64,000 bases of DNA from an uncultured Clostridia bacterium (GCA_949482135.1 CASYFC010000002.1:124001-188000), one strand, 5' to 3'; numbered from the stretch's first letter, positions 20,454-30,037 are shown. Made by a program: numbers and translations. Notes: generated by a model not told the origin, from the letters alone.

Positions 20454-21551
20454 ATGAATGTAATTATAAATTTTTATACAGGGAATGTTATAGAGAAAAA
20501 TGGGATTAGAGATATAACTAATAAGGTAATACATAGACAATATGATACAAATCTAGGAGATAAACTAGTAACAGTATCGCTTAATAATAACTTAGAGACT
20601 GTAGCAGAAATTGTTGAGAATATGGGGTTATCACAAAGAATTAAGATATCATTTAATCAAAATGATGCTACAACCAATATATCAGAGGTATACTATTATA
20701 CTGACGAAATTGAAAATAGTAAATCATGTACAGAATTACAAGATTATATATATTTAAGAGATGAGAATGCTGTGTATTTCACTATAACTAAATCAGGAAG
20801 TTATAATTTTTTTATAAGAGATATAAATCACAGAGAATATAAGGCTGCTCAAATACAGATTTCTCTTTGTAATAAGCCAATTTTATTAGATGAAATGATA
20901 GGTATATATTGGGATGAAGAGGGAAATGAAAAAGTAGTTGAAAATGAAAATAATCCACTTTGGTATAATTATTCTTCATGCCTAAAATTTGCAAATGCTA
21001 AAACTATAGATGGAAACTATTGGGTATGGATACCTAGATTTTTATATAATATTACAGAAGATACAACTAGTATACAATATACTATAGAAACAACTAATAA
21101 AAATACTCAGAATAAAACATTAACAGGATATAAGCTTCAAGAAAGCTTTAAAGAAAATGATAATTTATATGGTTTTTGGGTTTCAAAATTTCAAGCAAAT
21201 GAAGATTATAATGGGAATATTTCATCTAGACCAGGACAAACTCTTACAATAATAACTATGAAAGATGTTGATAAAAAGTTAAAGAATTATAAATTAGATG
21301 TAAATTTAATGTCAAAACAACAAAGAGATGCGATGATACTTATGGCTAATTCTGAAAATATAGATATTTCTAATAATTTAGTTCATTATGCTGGTGGAGG
21401 AGTTACTAAAAATGATTATATTTTAAATACAAGATATTCATCAACAGGAAATGTATATGGTGTTTATGACTTAATAACATCTGAAAATGAACTTTTTTCT
21501 GATAGTAATGTCTCTGATGCTGGAAGATATAGATTAGTATTAAATAAATAA
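20454..21551 (+). CDS. Pilin-like/FGE-like protein, C-terminal part (frameshifted)
   Basis: A 365-residue frame whose ATG at 20454 lacks a ribosome site and lies within a frame that continues upstream to the break at 20429. The body has a beta-rich region (about 40-130) and a C-terminal domain with NYWVWIPRFLYNI, GFWVSKFQANE and TGNVYGVYDL, segments of the formylglycine-generating-enzyme/sulfatase-modifying fold used in many clostridial surface proteins. It is likely the exported portion of the pilin-like protein encoded just upstream. Confidence 0.72.
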   Translation: MNVIINFYTGNVIEKNGIRDITNKVIHRQYDTNLGDKLVTVSLNNNLETVAEIVENMGLSQRIKISFNQNDATTNISEVYYYTDEIENSKSCTELQDYIYLRDENAVYFTITKSGSYNFFIRDINHREYKAAQIQISLCNKPILLDEMIGIYWDEEGNEKVVENENNPLWYNYSSCLKFANAKTIDGNYWVWIPRFLYNITEDTTSIQYTIETTNKNTQNKTLTGYKLQESFKENDNLYGFWVSKFQANEDYNGNISSRPGQTLTIITMKDVDKKLKNYKLDVNLMSKQQRDAMILMANSENIDISNNLVHYAGGGVTKNDYILNTRYSSTGNVYGVYDLITSENELFSDSNVSDAGRYRLVLNK

Positions 21552-21581
21552 AATCACAACAACTTTATAAGGAGAAAATTT

Positions 21582-23384
21582 ATGCTTAATAGCAAGAAAA
21601 AGATGAATTTAAATATACATATGTATATATTTATTATTATTGCAAGTATTGCAATAATAAATGATAATATTATATATTTTTCTAATTTAAGTTATGAAAT
21701 ATCTTTATTAATTTCTGCCATATTGATTATAATACCAGCAATTTATTTAATAAAGAAAAAAATTATTGAAATAAAAACAGATTTTAGTAAATGGGATTTA
21801 ATTGCAATTGTTACTTATATAATTATATATTTTATAATAATAATACATATAGATGATTTTATAGATACAATATCATATCATTTATATAATCAAAAAAACC
21901 CATTTATAGATAGAATTAATTTTGATTTATTACCAAGTTCGACATTCTTTTTTCCGCTAGGAGATAGAATGAACTATATTTTTGTGAGATTTTTAGGATA
22001 TAGATTAGGAAATTTACTTTATTTATATTCTACTATTGTTATTTTTTATCAAATAAAAAGATTTTTATCTGCTATAATACCACAAATTAAAGATAAATTA
22101 AAAATAACATTTTCAAGTATAATTTTATATACATTTTCAGTTAATTTATGCATTGGAGAATATAGTATAGATATATTCTCCAGCGTTATCTTACTGGAAT
22201 TATTTTATATAGCAATAAAAAATATTAATGTTTTAGAAAATAAAAAATATTTATATTGGTCTGCTTTCTTGGTAGGAATTTCAATTGGAATAAAGATATC
22301 TAATATTATATTTGCAAGTATAATACTTATTTATATAATTTTCAAATCATATAAATGCTTAAAAAATGTAAAGATTTATGATATTGTGGTATGTATTATT
22401 TTATTTATTATTCCATTTGGAATATATATGATAAATAATTATATTCAAACACAAAATCCTATTTTTCCTTTCTATAATTCAATTTTCCAATCTAGTTATT
22501 ATGAAGAAAATTCTGCAAAAGATGTAAGACTTGGAGCAAAGAACATTATTGAAACATTTACTTGGCCAATAATTATTAGTATAAATCCTTTAAGAGGAGA
22601 TGATATTAGAGGATTAGTAGATCCAGTATGGGGAATAGGTTTTGCTATTTTAATATATTGTTTAATAAGAAATAAAAAATATAAAGATATACTAAATATA
22701 ACAATTCTAAGCATGGTTATTACTGTTAGTTGGATAATTTTCGCATCTGGATATATAAGATATGGAATGTTTATTCCTATAATATATATTTTAATTGAAA
22801 TATATGTGCTTTATAAAGCTATTAATGAAATATATATAATTTATAAATCTATTATAGGAGATAAGAAAGAAAAAAATAGTATATTGAAATTGATACTGAA
22901 TTTTGTACTAATTTTTGCAATATTAATACAATTAATGTTTTCAGTTTTTTTAGGAGCAGTTTATATACTTGACAAAATAGAAGTTTCTATAAAAGATTTT
23001 TCATATAATGCGGAAGAAAATACAGTTTCAGAAAAATATAATATTGATGGGGTATGGATTGCGTCAAGATATAATACATCATGTATTGATTTAATTAGAA
23101 ATGAAGAAGATCCAATGTATAATGCTGATATAATAACTGAAAAAGATCCAATGATGAATGTAAAGAGTAATTATTCAGAAGTTTCAAAAAAGATGTTTTA
23201 CGAAAAGATTAAAGGAGAAAATTTATATACAGTTATAAATGAAAAGTACTTTGAATATTGTATTTTACTTTTTAAAAATTGTGGATTTGATTCTAAAAGA
23301 ACCTGTGATATTTATTATAATTCTAAAATTCAAAATGCAAATAATTTATGGTATATTATTGAATTAAAATATATAGGAAAATAG
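21582..23384 (+). CDS. Polytopic membrane protein, possible lipid-linked glycosyltransferase type
   Basis: 600 residues with about a dozen hydrophobic segments in the first ~470 and a soluble C-terminal part of about 120. An early extracytoplasmic loop with DDFIDTISYHLYNQKNPFID resembles the first loop of GT-C glycosyltransferases, in which an Asp is catalytic, but I cannot confirm membership. It follows the pilin-like gene by 30 bp with its own ribosome site (AAGGAGAA). Decoration or export of surface structures would fit the neighbourhood. Confidence 0.65.
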   Translation: MLNSKKKMNLNIHMYIFIIIASIAIINDNIIYFSNLSYEISLLISAILIIIPAIYLIKKKIIEIKTDFSKWDLIAIVTYIIIYFIIIIHIDDFIDTISYHLYNQKNPFIDRINFDLLPSSTFFFPLGDRMNYIFVRFLGYRLGNLLYLYSTIVIFYQIKRFLSAIIPQIKDKLKITFSSIILYTFSVNLCIGEYSIDIFSSVILLELFYIAIKNINVLENKKYLYWSAFLVGISIGIKISNIIFASIILIYIIFKSYKCLKNVKIYDIVVCIILFIIPFGIYMINNYIQTQNPIFPFYNSIFQSSYYEENSAKDVRLGAKNIIETFTWPIIISINPLRGDDIRGLVDPVWGIGFAILIYCLIRNKKYKDILNITILSMVITVSWIIFASGYIRYGMFIPIIYILIEIYVLYKAINEIYIIYKSIIGDKKEKNSILKLILNFVLIFAILIQLMFSVFLGAVYILDKIEVSIKDFSYNAEENTVSEKYNIDGVWIASRYNTSCIDLIRNEEDPMYNADIITEKDPMMNVKSNYSEVSKKMFYEKIKGENLYTVINEKYFEYCILLFKNCGFDSKRTCDIYYNSKIQNANNLWYIIELKYIGK

Positions 23385-23393
23385 CAAAAAGTA

Positions 23394-23433
23394 TTGACAA
23401 AATGCTAAAAATGTTGTAAAGTATATTAGCATT
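23394..23433 (+). promoter_or_regulatory. Promoter of ylxM-ffh with an overlapping inverted repeat
   Basis: TTGACA at 23394-23399 with TAAAGT at 23417-23422 gives a 17-bp spacer. AATGCTAA at 23401-23408 and TTAGCATT at 23426-23433 form a perfect 8-bp inverted repeat that brackets the -10 region, a plausible operator or an early transcript hairpin. Confidence 0.5.
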
Positions 23434-23453
23434 ACAAATATAGAGGTGGTCAA

Positions 23454-23804
23454 ATGGAAAAAAATATTAAGATGAGTATTCTTTTAGACATATATGGCAA
23501 GCTTTTAACAGAAAAACAATACAATCTTTTAAATGACTACTATAATAATGATTTTTCTCAATCAGAAATTGCTGAGAACGAAGAAATAACAAGGCAAGCT
23601 GTTAGAGATAATCTAAAAAAGGGTGAAAATAATCTATTAGAATATGAAGAAAAACTAAAGATTATGAAAAAAAATTTAGAGGCAGAAAATAAAATTAATT
23701 CAGTATTAGAATATATAAAAAATTCTAAAAATAAAATATCAGATAAAGAAGTTATAAAACTTTTAAAAAATATTGAAGAAAAATTAAAAGAAGCCAAAAG
23801 ATAA
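23454..23804 (+). CDS. ylxM: YlxM family DNA-binding protein of the SRP operon
   Basis: 116 residues. The first ~70 contain a sigma-70 region-4-like helix-turn-helix (YYNNDFSQSEIAENEEITRQAVRDNL) that matches YlxM/p13. A helical tail follows. YlxM precedes ffh throughout Firmicutes and stimulates or regulates SRP function. It has a GAGGTGG ribosome site and sits 24 bp upstream of ffh. Confidence 0.93.
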   Translation: MEKNIKMSILLDIYGKLLTEKQYNLLNDYYNNDFSQSEIAENEEITRQAVRDNLKKGENNLLEYEEKLKIMKKNLEAENKINSVLEYIKNSKNKISDKEVIKLLKNIEEKLKEAKR

Positions 23805-23828
23805 AATTATATATAGGGAGGAAAAGTA

Positions 23829-25190
23829 ATGGCTTTTGAAGGACTTTCATCTAGATTACAAGAAATAACTAGAAAGCTAAAAGGAAAAGCTAGAATAACT
23901 GAAGACGACTTAAAAGAAGTTTTAAGAGAAGTTAAACTTGCATTACTTGAAGCTGATGTTAACTACAAAATTGTTAAAGAATTTGTAGCAACAATTCAGG
24001 AAAAAGCTTTAGGTCAAGACGTTTTAAAATCTCTTACACCAGGTCAACAAGTTATAAAAATAGTAAAAGATGAAATGGTTTCATTACTTGGAGGAGAAGA
24101 AACAAGAATTAATTTTACTCCAAATCCACCTACAGTCATAATGTTAGTTGGTCTTCAAGGTTCTGGTAAAACAACAACAGCCGGAAAACTTGCGAATATT
24201 ATAAGAAAACAAGGTAAAAAACCTTTATTAGTTGCTTGTGATGTTTACAGACCAGCTGCTATAAAGCAATTAGAGGTTGTTGGTAAGCAATTAGATATTC
24301 CTGTGTATACAAATGAAAATACAAAGGATGTAAATCTAATAGCAAAACAAGCTATAAATGTTGCAATATCAAAGCTAAATGATGTTATTATTATAGATAC
24401 TGCAGGACGTCTTCAAATAGATGAAGCACTAATGCAAGAACTTAAAGATTTAAAATCAAATGTTAAACCGCATGAAATACTGTTGGTAGTAGACTCAATG
24501 ACAGGTCAAGATGCAGTAAACATTGCAGATACATTTAATAAAGAACTAGGAATTGATGGTATAGTTCTTACAAAGTTAGATGGTGATACAAGAGGTGGTG
24601 CTGCATTATCAGTTAAGAAAATTACAGGAAGACCAATAAAATTTGCAGCAACAGGTGAAAAATTGTCAGATATTGAAGTTTTTCATCCAGAAAGAATGGC
24701 ATCAAGAATTTTGGGGATGGGTGATGTACTTTCAATCATTGAAAAAGCAGAAGAAACATTTGATCTAGAAGAAGCTCAAAAATTAGAACAAAAATTGAAA
24801 AAACAAAGTTTTGATTTAGATGATTACTTAGGTCAATTAAGACAAATGAAAAAGATGGGATCTTTTTCATCAATCTTAAAAATGATACCTGGGCTTGGAA
24901 GCAAATTGAAGGATGTTGAAGTAGATGATAAAGAGTTCTTAAGGATTGAGGCTATTATTTGTTCAATGACAAAAGAAGAAAGAAGAAACCCAAAAGTACT
25001 AAATGGAAGTAGACGTTTAAGAATTGCAAAAGGTAGTGGAACTTCAGTTGAACAAATAAATAAATTTATGAAATCATTTGAAATGACTCAAAAAATGATG
25101 AAAGAAATGACTTCAAATAAAGGTATGATGAAAAGAATGATGAAAAACATGAACATGAATATGGATGACTTAAATAATTTCAAGTTTTAA
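23829..25190 (+). CDS. ffh: Signal recognition particle protein Ffh
   Basis: A 453-residue GTPase, normal length. The N domain, the G domain with GLQGSGKTTTAGK near residue 108, DTAGR near 190 and TKLDGD near 247, and a Met-rich M domain (MMKEMTSNKGMMKRMMKNMN) that binds SRP RNA and signal peptides are all present. It targets membrane and secreted proteins to FtsY and SecYEG. No SRP RNA gene was seen in this window. Confidence 0.98.
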   Translation: MAFEGLSSRLQEITRKLKGKARITEDDLKEVLREVKLALLEADVNYKIVKEFVATIQEKALGQDVLKSLTPGQQVIKIVKDEMVSLLGGEETRINFTPNPPTVIMLVGLQGSGKTTTAGKLANIIRKQGKKPLLVACDVYRPAAIKQLEVVGKQLDIPVYTNENTKDVNLIAKQAINVAISKLNDVIIIDTAGRLQIDEALMQELKDLKSNVKPHEILLVVDSMTGQDAVNIADTFNKELGIDGIVLTKLDGDTRGGAALSVKKITGRPIKFAATGEKLSDIEVFHPERMASRILGMGDVLSIIEKAEETFDLEEAQKLEQKLKKQSFDLDDYLGQLRQMKKMGSFSSILKMIPGLGSKLKDVEVDDKEFLRIEAIICSMTKEERRNPKVLNGSRRLRIAKGSGTSVEQINKFMKSFEMTQKMMKEMTSNKGMMKRMMKNMNMNMDDLNNFKF

Positions 25191-25251
25191 TTAATTAGTT
25201 TTTAAATTTTTAAATTTATATATTTATATATTTTCAGGAGGTGAATTTATA

Positions 25252-25488
25252 ATGGTAAAAATAAGATTACAAAGAGTTGGAAAGAAAAAAGCTCCTTTCT
25301 ATCATATAGTAGTAGCTGATTCTAAATCTCCAAGAGATGGAAAAATCGTTGAAAAAATAGGAACATACAATCCTATGACAGATCCAGCAACAATAGTTTT
25401 AGATAACGAAAAAGTTGCTACATGGATTAAAAACGGTGCAAAACCAACAGATACAGTTAAAGCATTAATCGAAAAAGCATCTAAATAA
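25252..25488 (+). CDS. rpsP: 30S ribosomal protein S16
   Basis: 78 residues beginning [20 protein letters not shown], with [20 protein letters not shown], the S16 signature. S16 is an early-assembling 30S protein. It has a strong AGGAGGTGAAT ribosome site and sits in the standard ffh-rpsP-khpA-rimM-trmD-rplS order. Confidence 0.98.
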   Translation: MVKIRLQRVGKKKAPFYHIVVADSKSPRDGKIVEKIGTYNPMTDPATIVLDNEKVATWIKNGAKPTDTVKALIEKASK

Positions 25489-25565
25489 GTAAAAGATATT
25501 TTTATGTAAAATCGCAAAATTATTCTTGTTAGAATAAATAAAAAGCGAAGAAAGGATTTGAGAAA

Positions 25566-25796
25566 ATGAAAGATGTACTTGAAGTATTAATTAAAAATTT
25601 AGTAGATAATCCTGATGAAGTATCTATTACAGAAAAAACAGAAGCTAAATCAATTTGCTATGAAGTAAAAGTAGCAAAAAATGATATGGGCAAAGTTATT
25701 GGAAGACAAGGAAAGATGGCTAAAGCTATAAGATCAATAATTAAAGCAGTAGCAACAAAAGAACATAAAAAAGTAAATGTTGAATTTCTTGATTAG
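25566..25796 (+). CDS. khpA: KH-domain RNA-binding protein KhpA
   Basis: 76 residues with a single type-II KH domain and the GxxG loop GRQGKMAKAIRSIIKA. KhpA (YlqC) is an RNA-binding protein that partners with KhpB/Jag and influences cell division and envelope gene expression. The position between rpsP and rimM is the usual one. An AAGCGAAGAAAGGA ribosome site precedes the ATG. Confidence 0.95.
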   Translation: MKDVLEVLIKNLVDNPDEVSITEKTEAKSICYEVKVAKNDMGKVIGRQGKMAKAIRSIIKAVATKEHKKVNVEFLD

Positions 25797-25808
25797 GTGT
25801 TGATAAAT

Positions 25809-26312
25809 ATGAATAAATATTTAGAATTAGGTCAAATTGTAAATGTTAAAGGTCTAAAAGGTGAAGTAAAAGTTAATTCTTTTACAGATGACAATACTAA
25901 GTTTGAAAGAATACCTAAAGTTTTTGTAAAACACAAAAATGATTTAACTGAATATGAAATAGAAAAAGTTGGATACAATAAAAATCAAGTTATTATTAAA
26001 TTTAAAAATATAGATACGGTAGAAGAAGCAGAAAAACTTAGAAATTCGTATATTGTTGTAGATAGAGCAATTTTTGGTGAGCTTCCAGATGGTGTATATT
26101 ATATTGCAGATTTAATTGGTTTGGATGTATTTACAGAATCTAATGAGTATTTAGGAAAAGTTGATGACATTTTTTCAACTGGTAGTAATGATGTTTATGT
26201 TGTAAAAGATGAGCTTGGAAAACAAAAACTTTTACCAGGAATTGATGAAGTAATTAAAATTATAGATATTGAATCTGGTAAAATAATAGTTAACCTAATA
26301 GAAGGATTATAA
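25809..26312 (+). CDS. rimM: Ribosome maturation factor RimM
   Basis: I prefer ATG 25809, 9 nt after AGGTG at 25795, over GTG 25797, which lies inside that ribosome site; this gives 167 residues starting MNKYLELGQIVNVKGLKGEV. The N-terminal RimM beta-barrel and the C-terminal PRC-barrel (DGVYYIADLIGLDVFTE, LLPGIDEVIKIID) are both present. RimM binds S19 and assists 30S head assembly. Confidence 0.95.
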   Translation: MNKYLELGQIVNVKGLKGEVKVNSFTDDNTKFERIPKVFVKHKNDLTEYEIEKVGYNKNQVIIKFKNIDTVEEAEKLRNSYIVVDRAIFGELPDGVYYIADLIGLDVFTESNEYLGKVDDIFSTGSNDVYVVKDELGKQKLLPGIDEVIKIIDIESGKIIVNLIEGL

Positions 26313-26316
26313 TATT

Positions 26317-27042
26317 ATGAAATTTGATGTGTTAACTCTTTTTCCAGATATGTTTGAGCCTATAAAACAAAGTATTATAGGTAGAGCTGTTGGGAAAGAT
26401 TTATTAGAAATAAATTTAATAAATATTAGAGATTTCTCAAAGGACAAACATAAAAAAGTTGATGATACAGTATATGGTGGAGGAGCAGGAATGTTAATTC
26501 GACCAGATGTTGTATATGACAGTTTTAAATCTGTAAAAGATGAAAATGCTAAAGTTATTTATTTATCACCACAAGGTAAAAAACTTTGTCAAAGTAAAGT
26601 TGAAGAATTAGCTAAAGAAAAACATCTAATACTTTTATGTGGGCACTATGAAGGAATAGACCAAAGAGTTATAGACAAAATCGTTGATGAAGAAATTTCA
26701 ATTGGAGATTATGTTTTAACTGGAGGGGAAATACCAGCAATGGTATTAATAGATAGTGTGTCAAGGTATGTAGATGGTGTTCTAACCCAAGGTTCTACTC
26801 ATGAAGAAAGCTTTTCCAGCGGACTTTTAGAGTATCCTCAATATACAAGACCAGAAGAATTTGAAGGAATGAAAGTTCCAGAAGTGTTACAATCTGGTCA
26901 TCATGAAAATATTGACAAATGGCGTAGAAAGAAAGCTATAGAAACAACTTACATAAAAAGACCAGAACTTATAGAAAAAGTTCAATTGACAAACGAAGAA
27001 AAGAAATATTTAGAAGAATTAAAAAATAAAAGTGAGAATTAA
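26317..27042 (+). CDS. trmD: tRNA (guanine-N1)-methyltransferase TrmD
   Basis: 241 residues with the SPOUT trefoil-knot motifs LLCGHYEGIDQRVID and SIGDYVLTGGEIPAM, and the N-terminal MKFDVLTLFPDMF. TrmD makes m1G37 in tRNAs with G36, preventing +1 frameshifts. It follows rimM by 4 bp. Confidence 0.98.
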   Translation: MKFDVLTLFPDMFEPIKQSIIGRAVGKDLLEINLINIRDFSKDKHKKVDDTVYGGGAGMLIRPDVVYDSFKSVKDENAKVIYLSPQGKKLCQSKVEELAKEKHLILLCGHYEGIDQRVIDKIVDEEISIGDYVLTGGEIPAMVLIDSVSRYVDGVLTQGSTHEESFSSGLLEYPQYTRPEEFEGMKVPEVLQSGHHENIDKWRRKKAIETTYIKRPELIEKVQLTNEEKKYLEELKNKSEN

Positions 27043-27075
27043 TCACATCCATTATTGAAAGAAGGAGGAAAGAAA

Positions 27076-27582
27076 ATGGATATTTTAAAATCTATTGAGC
27101 ATGAACAATTAAAAAATAAAATACCTGAATTACGTATTGGTAATACAGTAAGAGTTCATGTTAGAATAAAAGAAGGAAACAAAGAAAGAATCCAAGTTTT
27201 CGAAGGAATTATTATAAAGAAACAAGGTGGAGGAGTAAATGCAACATTCACAGTAAGAAGAATCTCTTATGGTGTTGGTGTTGAAAAAACATTCTTAGTA
27301 CATTCACCAATGGTTGAAAAAGTTGAAGTAGTTAGAGTTGGTAAAGCAAGACGTGCTAAACTTTATTATTTAAGAGATAGAGTTGGTAAAGCTGCTAAAA
27401 CTAAAGAAAAAATAGGAGCAAGAATTGAAGATAGAGAAATCATTATTAAAGAAGAAGTTGTTCCAGGTGAATCAGTAGCTGAAGAAACAGCAACAGAGGC
27501 TGATGTTGCAGAAGCTGTTGAAGCAGTTAAAGCAGAAGAAGCTACAAAGGCTGAAGAAGTAAAAAAAGAAGATAAAGAATAA
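27076..27582 (+). CDS. rplS: 50S ribosomal protein L19
   Basis: The start is ATG 27076 behind AAGGAGG; an upstream in-frame TTG at 27055 lies before the ribosome site. The first ~115 residues are standard L19 ([34 protein letters not shown]). About 50 additional residues form an acidic Ala/Glu/Val-rich tail ([19 protein letters not shown]), an extension seen in some clostridial L19 proteins. L19 sits at the 30S-50S interface. Confidence 0.96.
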   Translation: MDILKSIEHEQLKNKIPELRIGNTVRVHVRIKEGNKERIQVFEGIIIKKQGGGVNATFTVRRISYGVGVEKTFLVHSPMVEKVEVVRVGKARRAKLYYLRDRVGKAAKTKEKIGARIEDREIIIKEEVVPGESVAEETATEADVAEAVEAVKAEEATKAEEVKKEDKE

Positions 27583-27598
27583 TATTTATTATTTTATA

Positions 27599-27636
27599 GA
27601 AAGTTTAGATATTTTAAATTCTAAACTTTCTTTTTT
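27599..27636 (+). terminator. Terminator of the ffh-rplS operon
   Basis: GAAAGTTTAGA and TCTAAACTTTC form an 11-bp stem followed by six T residues. Confidence 0.92.
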
Positions 27637-27752
27637 ATATTATTGGAAATTCTTATAATATAAAGTTTTAAGTAAACTGAGGAAATTTAGGGAAATTTAG
27701 GGACGCACGAAAAGTTTCATATTTTTTTATGATGAATAAAGTGTTGTAACAA

Positions 27753-27781
27753 TTGACATTTTATGTAAAGTTGTATATAAT
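27753..27781 (+). promoter_or_regulatory. Promoter of the first repeat-protein gene (TTTTATGTAAAG type)
   Basis: TTGACA at 27753 and TATAAT at 27776 are consensus boxes 17 bp apart. The spacer reads TTTTATGTAAAGTTGTA. Downstream, AACTGG and CCAGTT around 27820-27838 form a short leader hairpin, and ATATTAACAAAATGGAGG precedes the start, almost identical to the leader of the paralog at 29120. The rest of 27637-27873 holds only a short direct repeat of GGAAATTTAG near 27681. Confidence 0.85.
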
Positions 27782-27873
27782 AACAAAGTATTATATTAAT
27801 TAGAAGTAATTCCTTATAAACTGGGTGACTCCAGTTGATACATGAAAATATTAACAAAATGGAGGAAATATGC

Positions 27874-28932
27874 ATGAAAATCTTAATACCAGTAGTTTTG
27901 AGCTATTTATTGATAGTGCTATTACTAAATTTATTCTCAAAAAAGCGGAATAAATATGAAGCAGATAATTTAGAGGATAATCAAAAGGAGGAAGAAAATC
28001 CGGATAATATAACAGATAAAGAAGACGAAAAAGCAGAATATCTAATGGCTAATGAAGAAGCTTGCATCATTGCCAAAAAAGTAGAAAGTGAATTAGAAGC
28101 CCAATATGTAATGTCACAAAATTCATCAGAAGCAGTACAAATTGCCATGGCTCAGACGAAAAATTTTGAGGCTCAAAAATATCTGTTGAAATTTCCAGAT
28201 TTAAGTGCTGAAGCACTTGTTACAATTTGTGAGAAACCATCTAATTTTAATTTCGAAAATGATATAGTTGAAAGATGGTTTATGGATGCGCTAAATCGTA
28301 CCAAGCTTACACCAAAACAAGAAATAAGAATTTCTCAAAAAGGAAAAAACTTTGTAATTTCAAAAGCACTGATTCTTAAGAATGATTTGAGTGCTGATGG
28401 ATTGGTTGAGCTTTGTAGAAATCCAGGACATATGAATTTGGACAGTGATACTGTAAGAAAATGGTATCTTGACGCATTGGATAGGATTGTACCATCTGAA
28501 GAACATCAACTGAAAATGGTTGCTACAGGAAATTTTGCAATTTTGAGAGCATTGATGCTAAGCAAGAATCTAAAAGGTGCAACTCTTGCAACAATTTCAG
28601 AATCTCCTGGAAGCATGAACCTAGATAGCGAAATTATTTGGAACTGGTTTGAAAAGGCTGTAAAAAGAACAGACCTTACTACTAGTCAGCAAGTTAGAAT
28701 GGCAGAAGCCAAGAATTTTGCTTCAAACAGAGCTATTATTCTGAATCCAAATATTGTATATGAGGCATTTTTAGCAATTTGTAAAGATACTAAAAGCTTC
28801 AATATGAAAAATGATATGGTTCAGCGATATTTCAGAGATGCTACTCGTAGACTTCTTCCGAGTCTTAGTGATAAACAAAAGGTTGAACTTGCTCAAACTA
28901 AGATAGAGGGAGTACTTAAGGGACTCATGTAA
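27874..28932 (+). CDS. Membrane-anchored tandem-repeat protein, paralog 1
   Basis: Start at ATG 27874 (8 nt after GGAGG), 352 residues. An N-terminal membrane helix (ILIPVVLSYLLIVLLLNLF) and a basic stop (KKRNK) are followed by an acidic linker and about four helical repeats of 65-70 residues. Each repeat resembles AxxxLVxICexPxxFNxDxxxVxxWFxxAxxRxxLxPxQexRIA. The repeats recall alpha-solenoid units, but I do not recognise a named family. The protein should sit at the membrane with its repeats in the cytoplasm, as a binding scaffold. It has its own promoter and terminator, and codon use is less AT-rich than in flanking genes. Confidence 0.75.
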   Translation: MKILIPVVLSYLLIVLLLNLFSKKRNKYEADNLEDNQKEEENPDNITDKEDEKAEYLMANEEACIIAKKVESELEAQYVMSQNSSEAVQIAMAQTKNFEAQKYLLKFPDLSAEALVTICEKPSNFNFENDIVERWFMDALNRTKLTPKQEIRISQKGKNFVISKALILKNDLSADGLVELCRNPGHMNLDSDTVRKWYLDALDRIVPSEEHQLKMVATGNFAILRALMLSKNLKGATLATISESPGSMNLDSEIIWNWFEKAVKRTDLTTSQQVRMAEAKNFASNRAIILNPNIVYEAFLAICKDTKSFNMKNDMVQRYFRDATRRLLPSLSDKQKVELAQTKIEGVLKGLM

Positions 28933-28939
28933 TGTCATA

Positions 28940-28974
28940 AAATGACACTTGGAAGATTTCCAGGTGTCATTTTT
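28940..28974 (+). terminator. Terminator after repeat-protein paralog 1
   Basis: AATGACACTTGG and CCAGGTGTCATT pair, followed by a T tract. Confidence 0.9.
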
Positions 28975-28990
28975 ACTTGTTATAGGATAT

Positions 28991-29019
28991 TTGACATTTT
29001 ATGTAAAGTCGGATATAAT
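28991..29019 (+). promoter_or_regulatory. Promoter of the second repeat-protein gene (TTTTATGTAAAG type)
   Basis: TTGACA at 28991 and TATAAT at 29014 are 17 bp apart, with the spacer TTTTATGTAAAGTCGGA. The first 12 spacer bases are identical to those at 27759. The leader contains CTGG-GAATA-CCAG and ends ATATTAACAAAATAGGAGG. Confidence 0.85.
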
Positions 29020-29119
29020 ATATAAGTAAATTTTTTAGTAGGCGAAAGCCAGTTTCCTTTTTTATATCTGGGAATACCAGTTAGCATTAAAAATATTAAC
29101 AAAATAGGAGGAAAATTAT

Positions 29120-30037
29120 ATGACCATCGTTGTACTATCCATTGTTGCTTATTTAATTGCTGCATTCATATTCAGTAATTATTTAAAAAAACGGCAACCA
29201 ACTGAAGAATGGAGTCCGGATTTTGAAACCATTGAAGAGGACAAAGAAAACAATGAAGATGAAAGTGAGGATGCAGAAGTTTTAGACAAGCCAAAAGAAA
29301 AAAATAAAACAACATGGAAAAACAATGAAATCGAAGCATCTGAACTTGTTCCTTTTGCCAAAACAGCCAAAACAGCAACAGAAGCAAAATATGCATTAGA
29401 GCAAAATAATTCGGGAAAAATACAGGCAGTACTTGCGAAGACCAAGGTATTTGCAGTACAGGAATATTTGCTACAATATCCAGCTCTTAGAGGCTGTGCA
29501 TTAGTTGAAATCTGTGAGAATCCATCTAATTTCAATTATGACAATTCATTAGTTCAAGACGATTTTAATAAGGCTATGGAAAGAGTCAAATTAAAACCTG
29601 AGCAGGAAGTAAGAATTGCCAAATGCAAAAGCTATACAATCAAATTAGCTCTTTTAAGAAGAAGCAAACTAACAGGAGAGGGACTTGTTGCTTTTTGTCA
29701 GAATACAGGAGAAGTAAATTTAGAAAGTGAAGCAGTAAGAAGTTGGATTGATAAAGCTATGAAAAGAACAAAGCTTACTCCAAAGCAAGAGGCTCAAATT
29801 GCAAAAACAGGATTTTATGAAATGCAAAGAGCACTTATGCTCATGAGACCGGATCTTTCTTACGAAGGATTCCTTGAAATTTGCAAAAATCCCAAAGAAC
29901 TCAGAATGAGTAGCAACACAGTTCAAGAATGGTTCAAAAAAATAACCAAACGACTTGCTCCAACACTTGACAGTGACCAAAAGTTCAAGCTTGCAAAAAC
30001 GAAAATTGAAGGGGTACTTAAAGGTCTGACTGAATAA
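29120..30037 (+). CDS. Membrane-anchored tandem-repeat protein, paralog 2
   Basis: 305 residues with the same plan as the gene 1.2 kb upstream: an N-terminal helix (VVLSIVAYLIAAFIFSNYL), a Lys-rich stop, an acidic Glu-rich linker (about 30-75) and about three helical repeats (ALVEICENPSNFNYDNSLV, then GLVAFCQNTGEVNLES and GFLEICKNPKELRMSS). Both paralogs end in near-identical K(I/T)EGVLKGL tails. They arose by local duplication including the promoter and leader. Function unknown. Confidence 0.75.
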   Translation: MTIVVLSIVAYLIAAFIFSNYLKKRQPTEEWSPDFETIEEDKENNEDESEDAEVLDKPKEKNKTTWKNNEIEASELVPFAKTAKTATEAKYALEQNNSGKIQAVLAKTKVFAVQEYLLQYPALRGCALVEICENPSNFNYDNSLVQDDFNKAMERVKLKPEQEVRIAKCKSYTIKLALLRRSKLTGEGLVAFCQNTGEVNLESEAVRSWIDKAMKRTKLTPKQEAQIAKTGFYEMQRALMLMRPDLSYEGFLEICKNPKELRMSSNTVQEWFKKITKRLAPTLDSDQKFKLAKTKIEGVLKGLTE

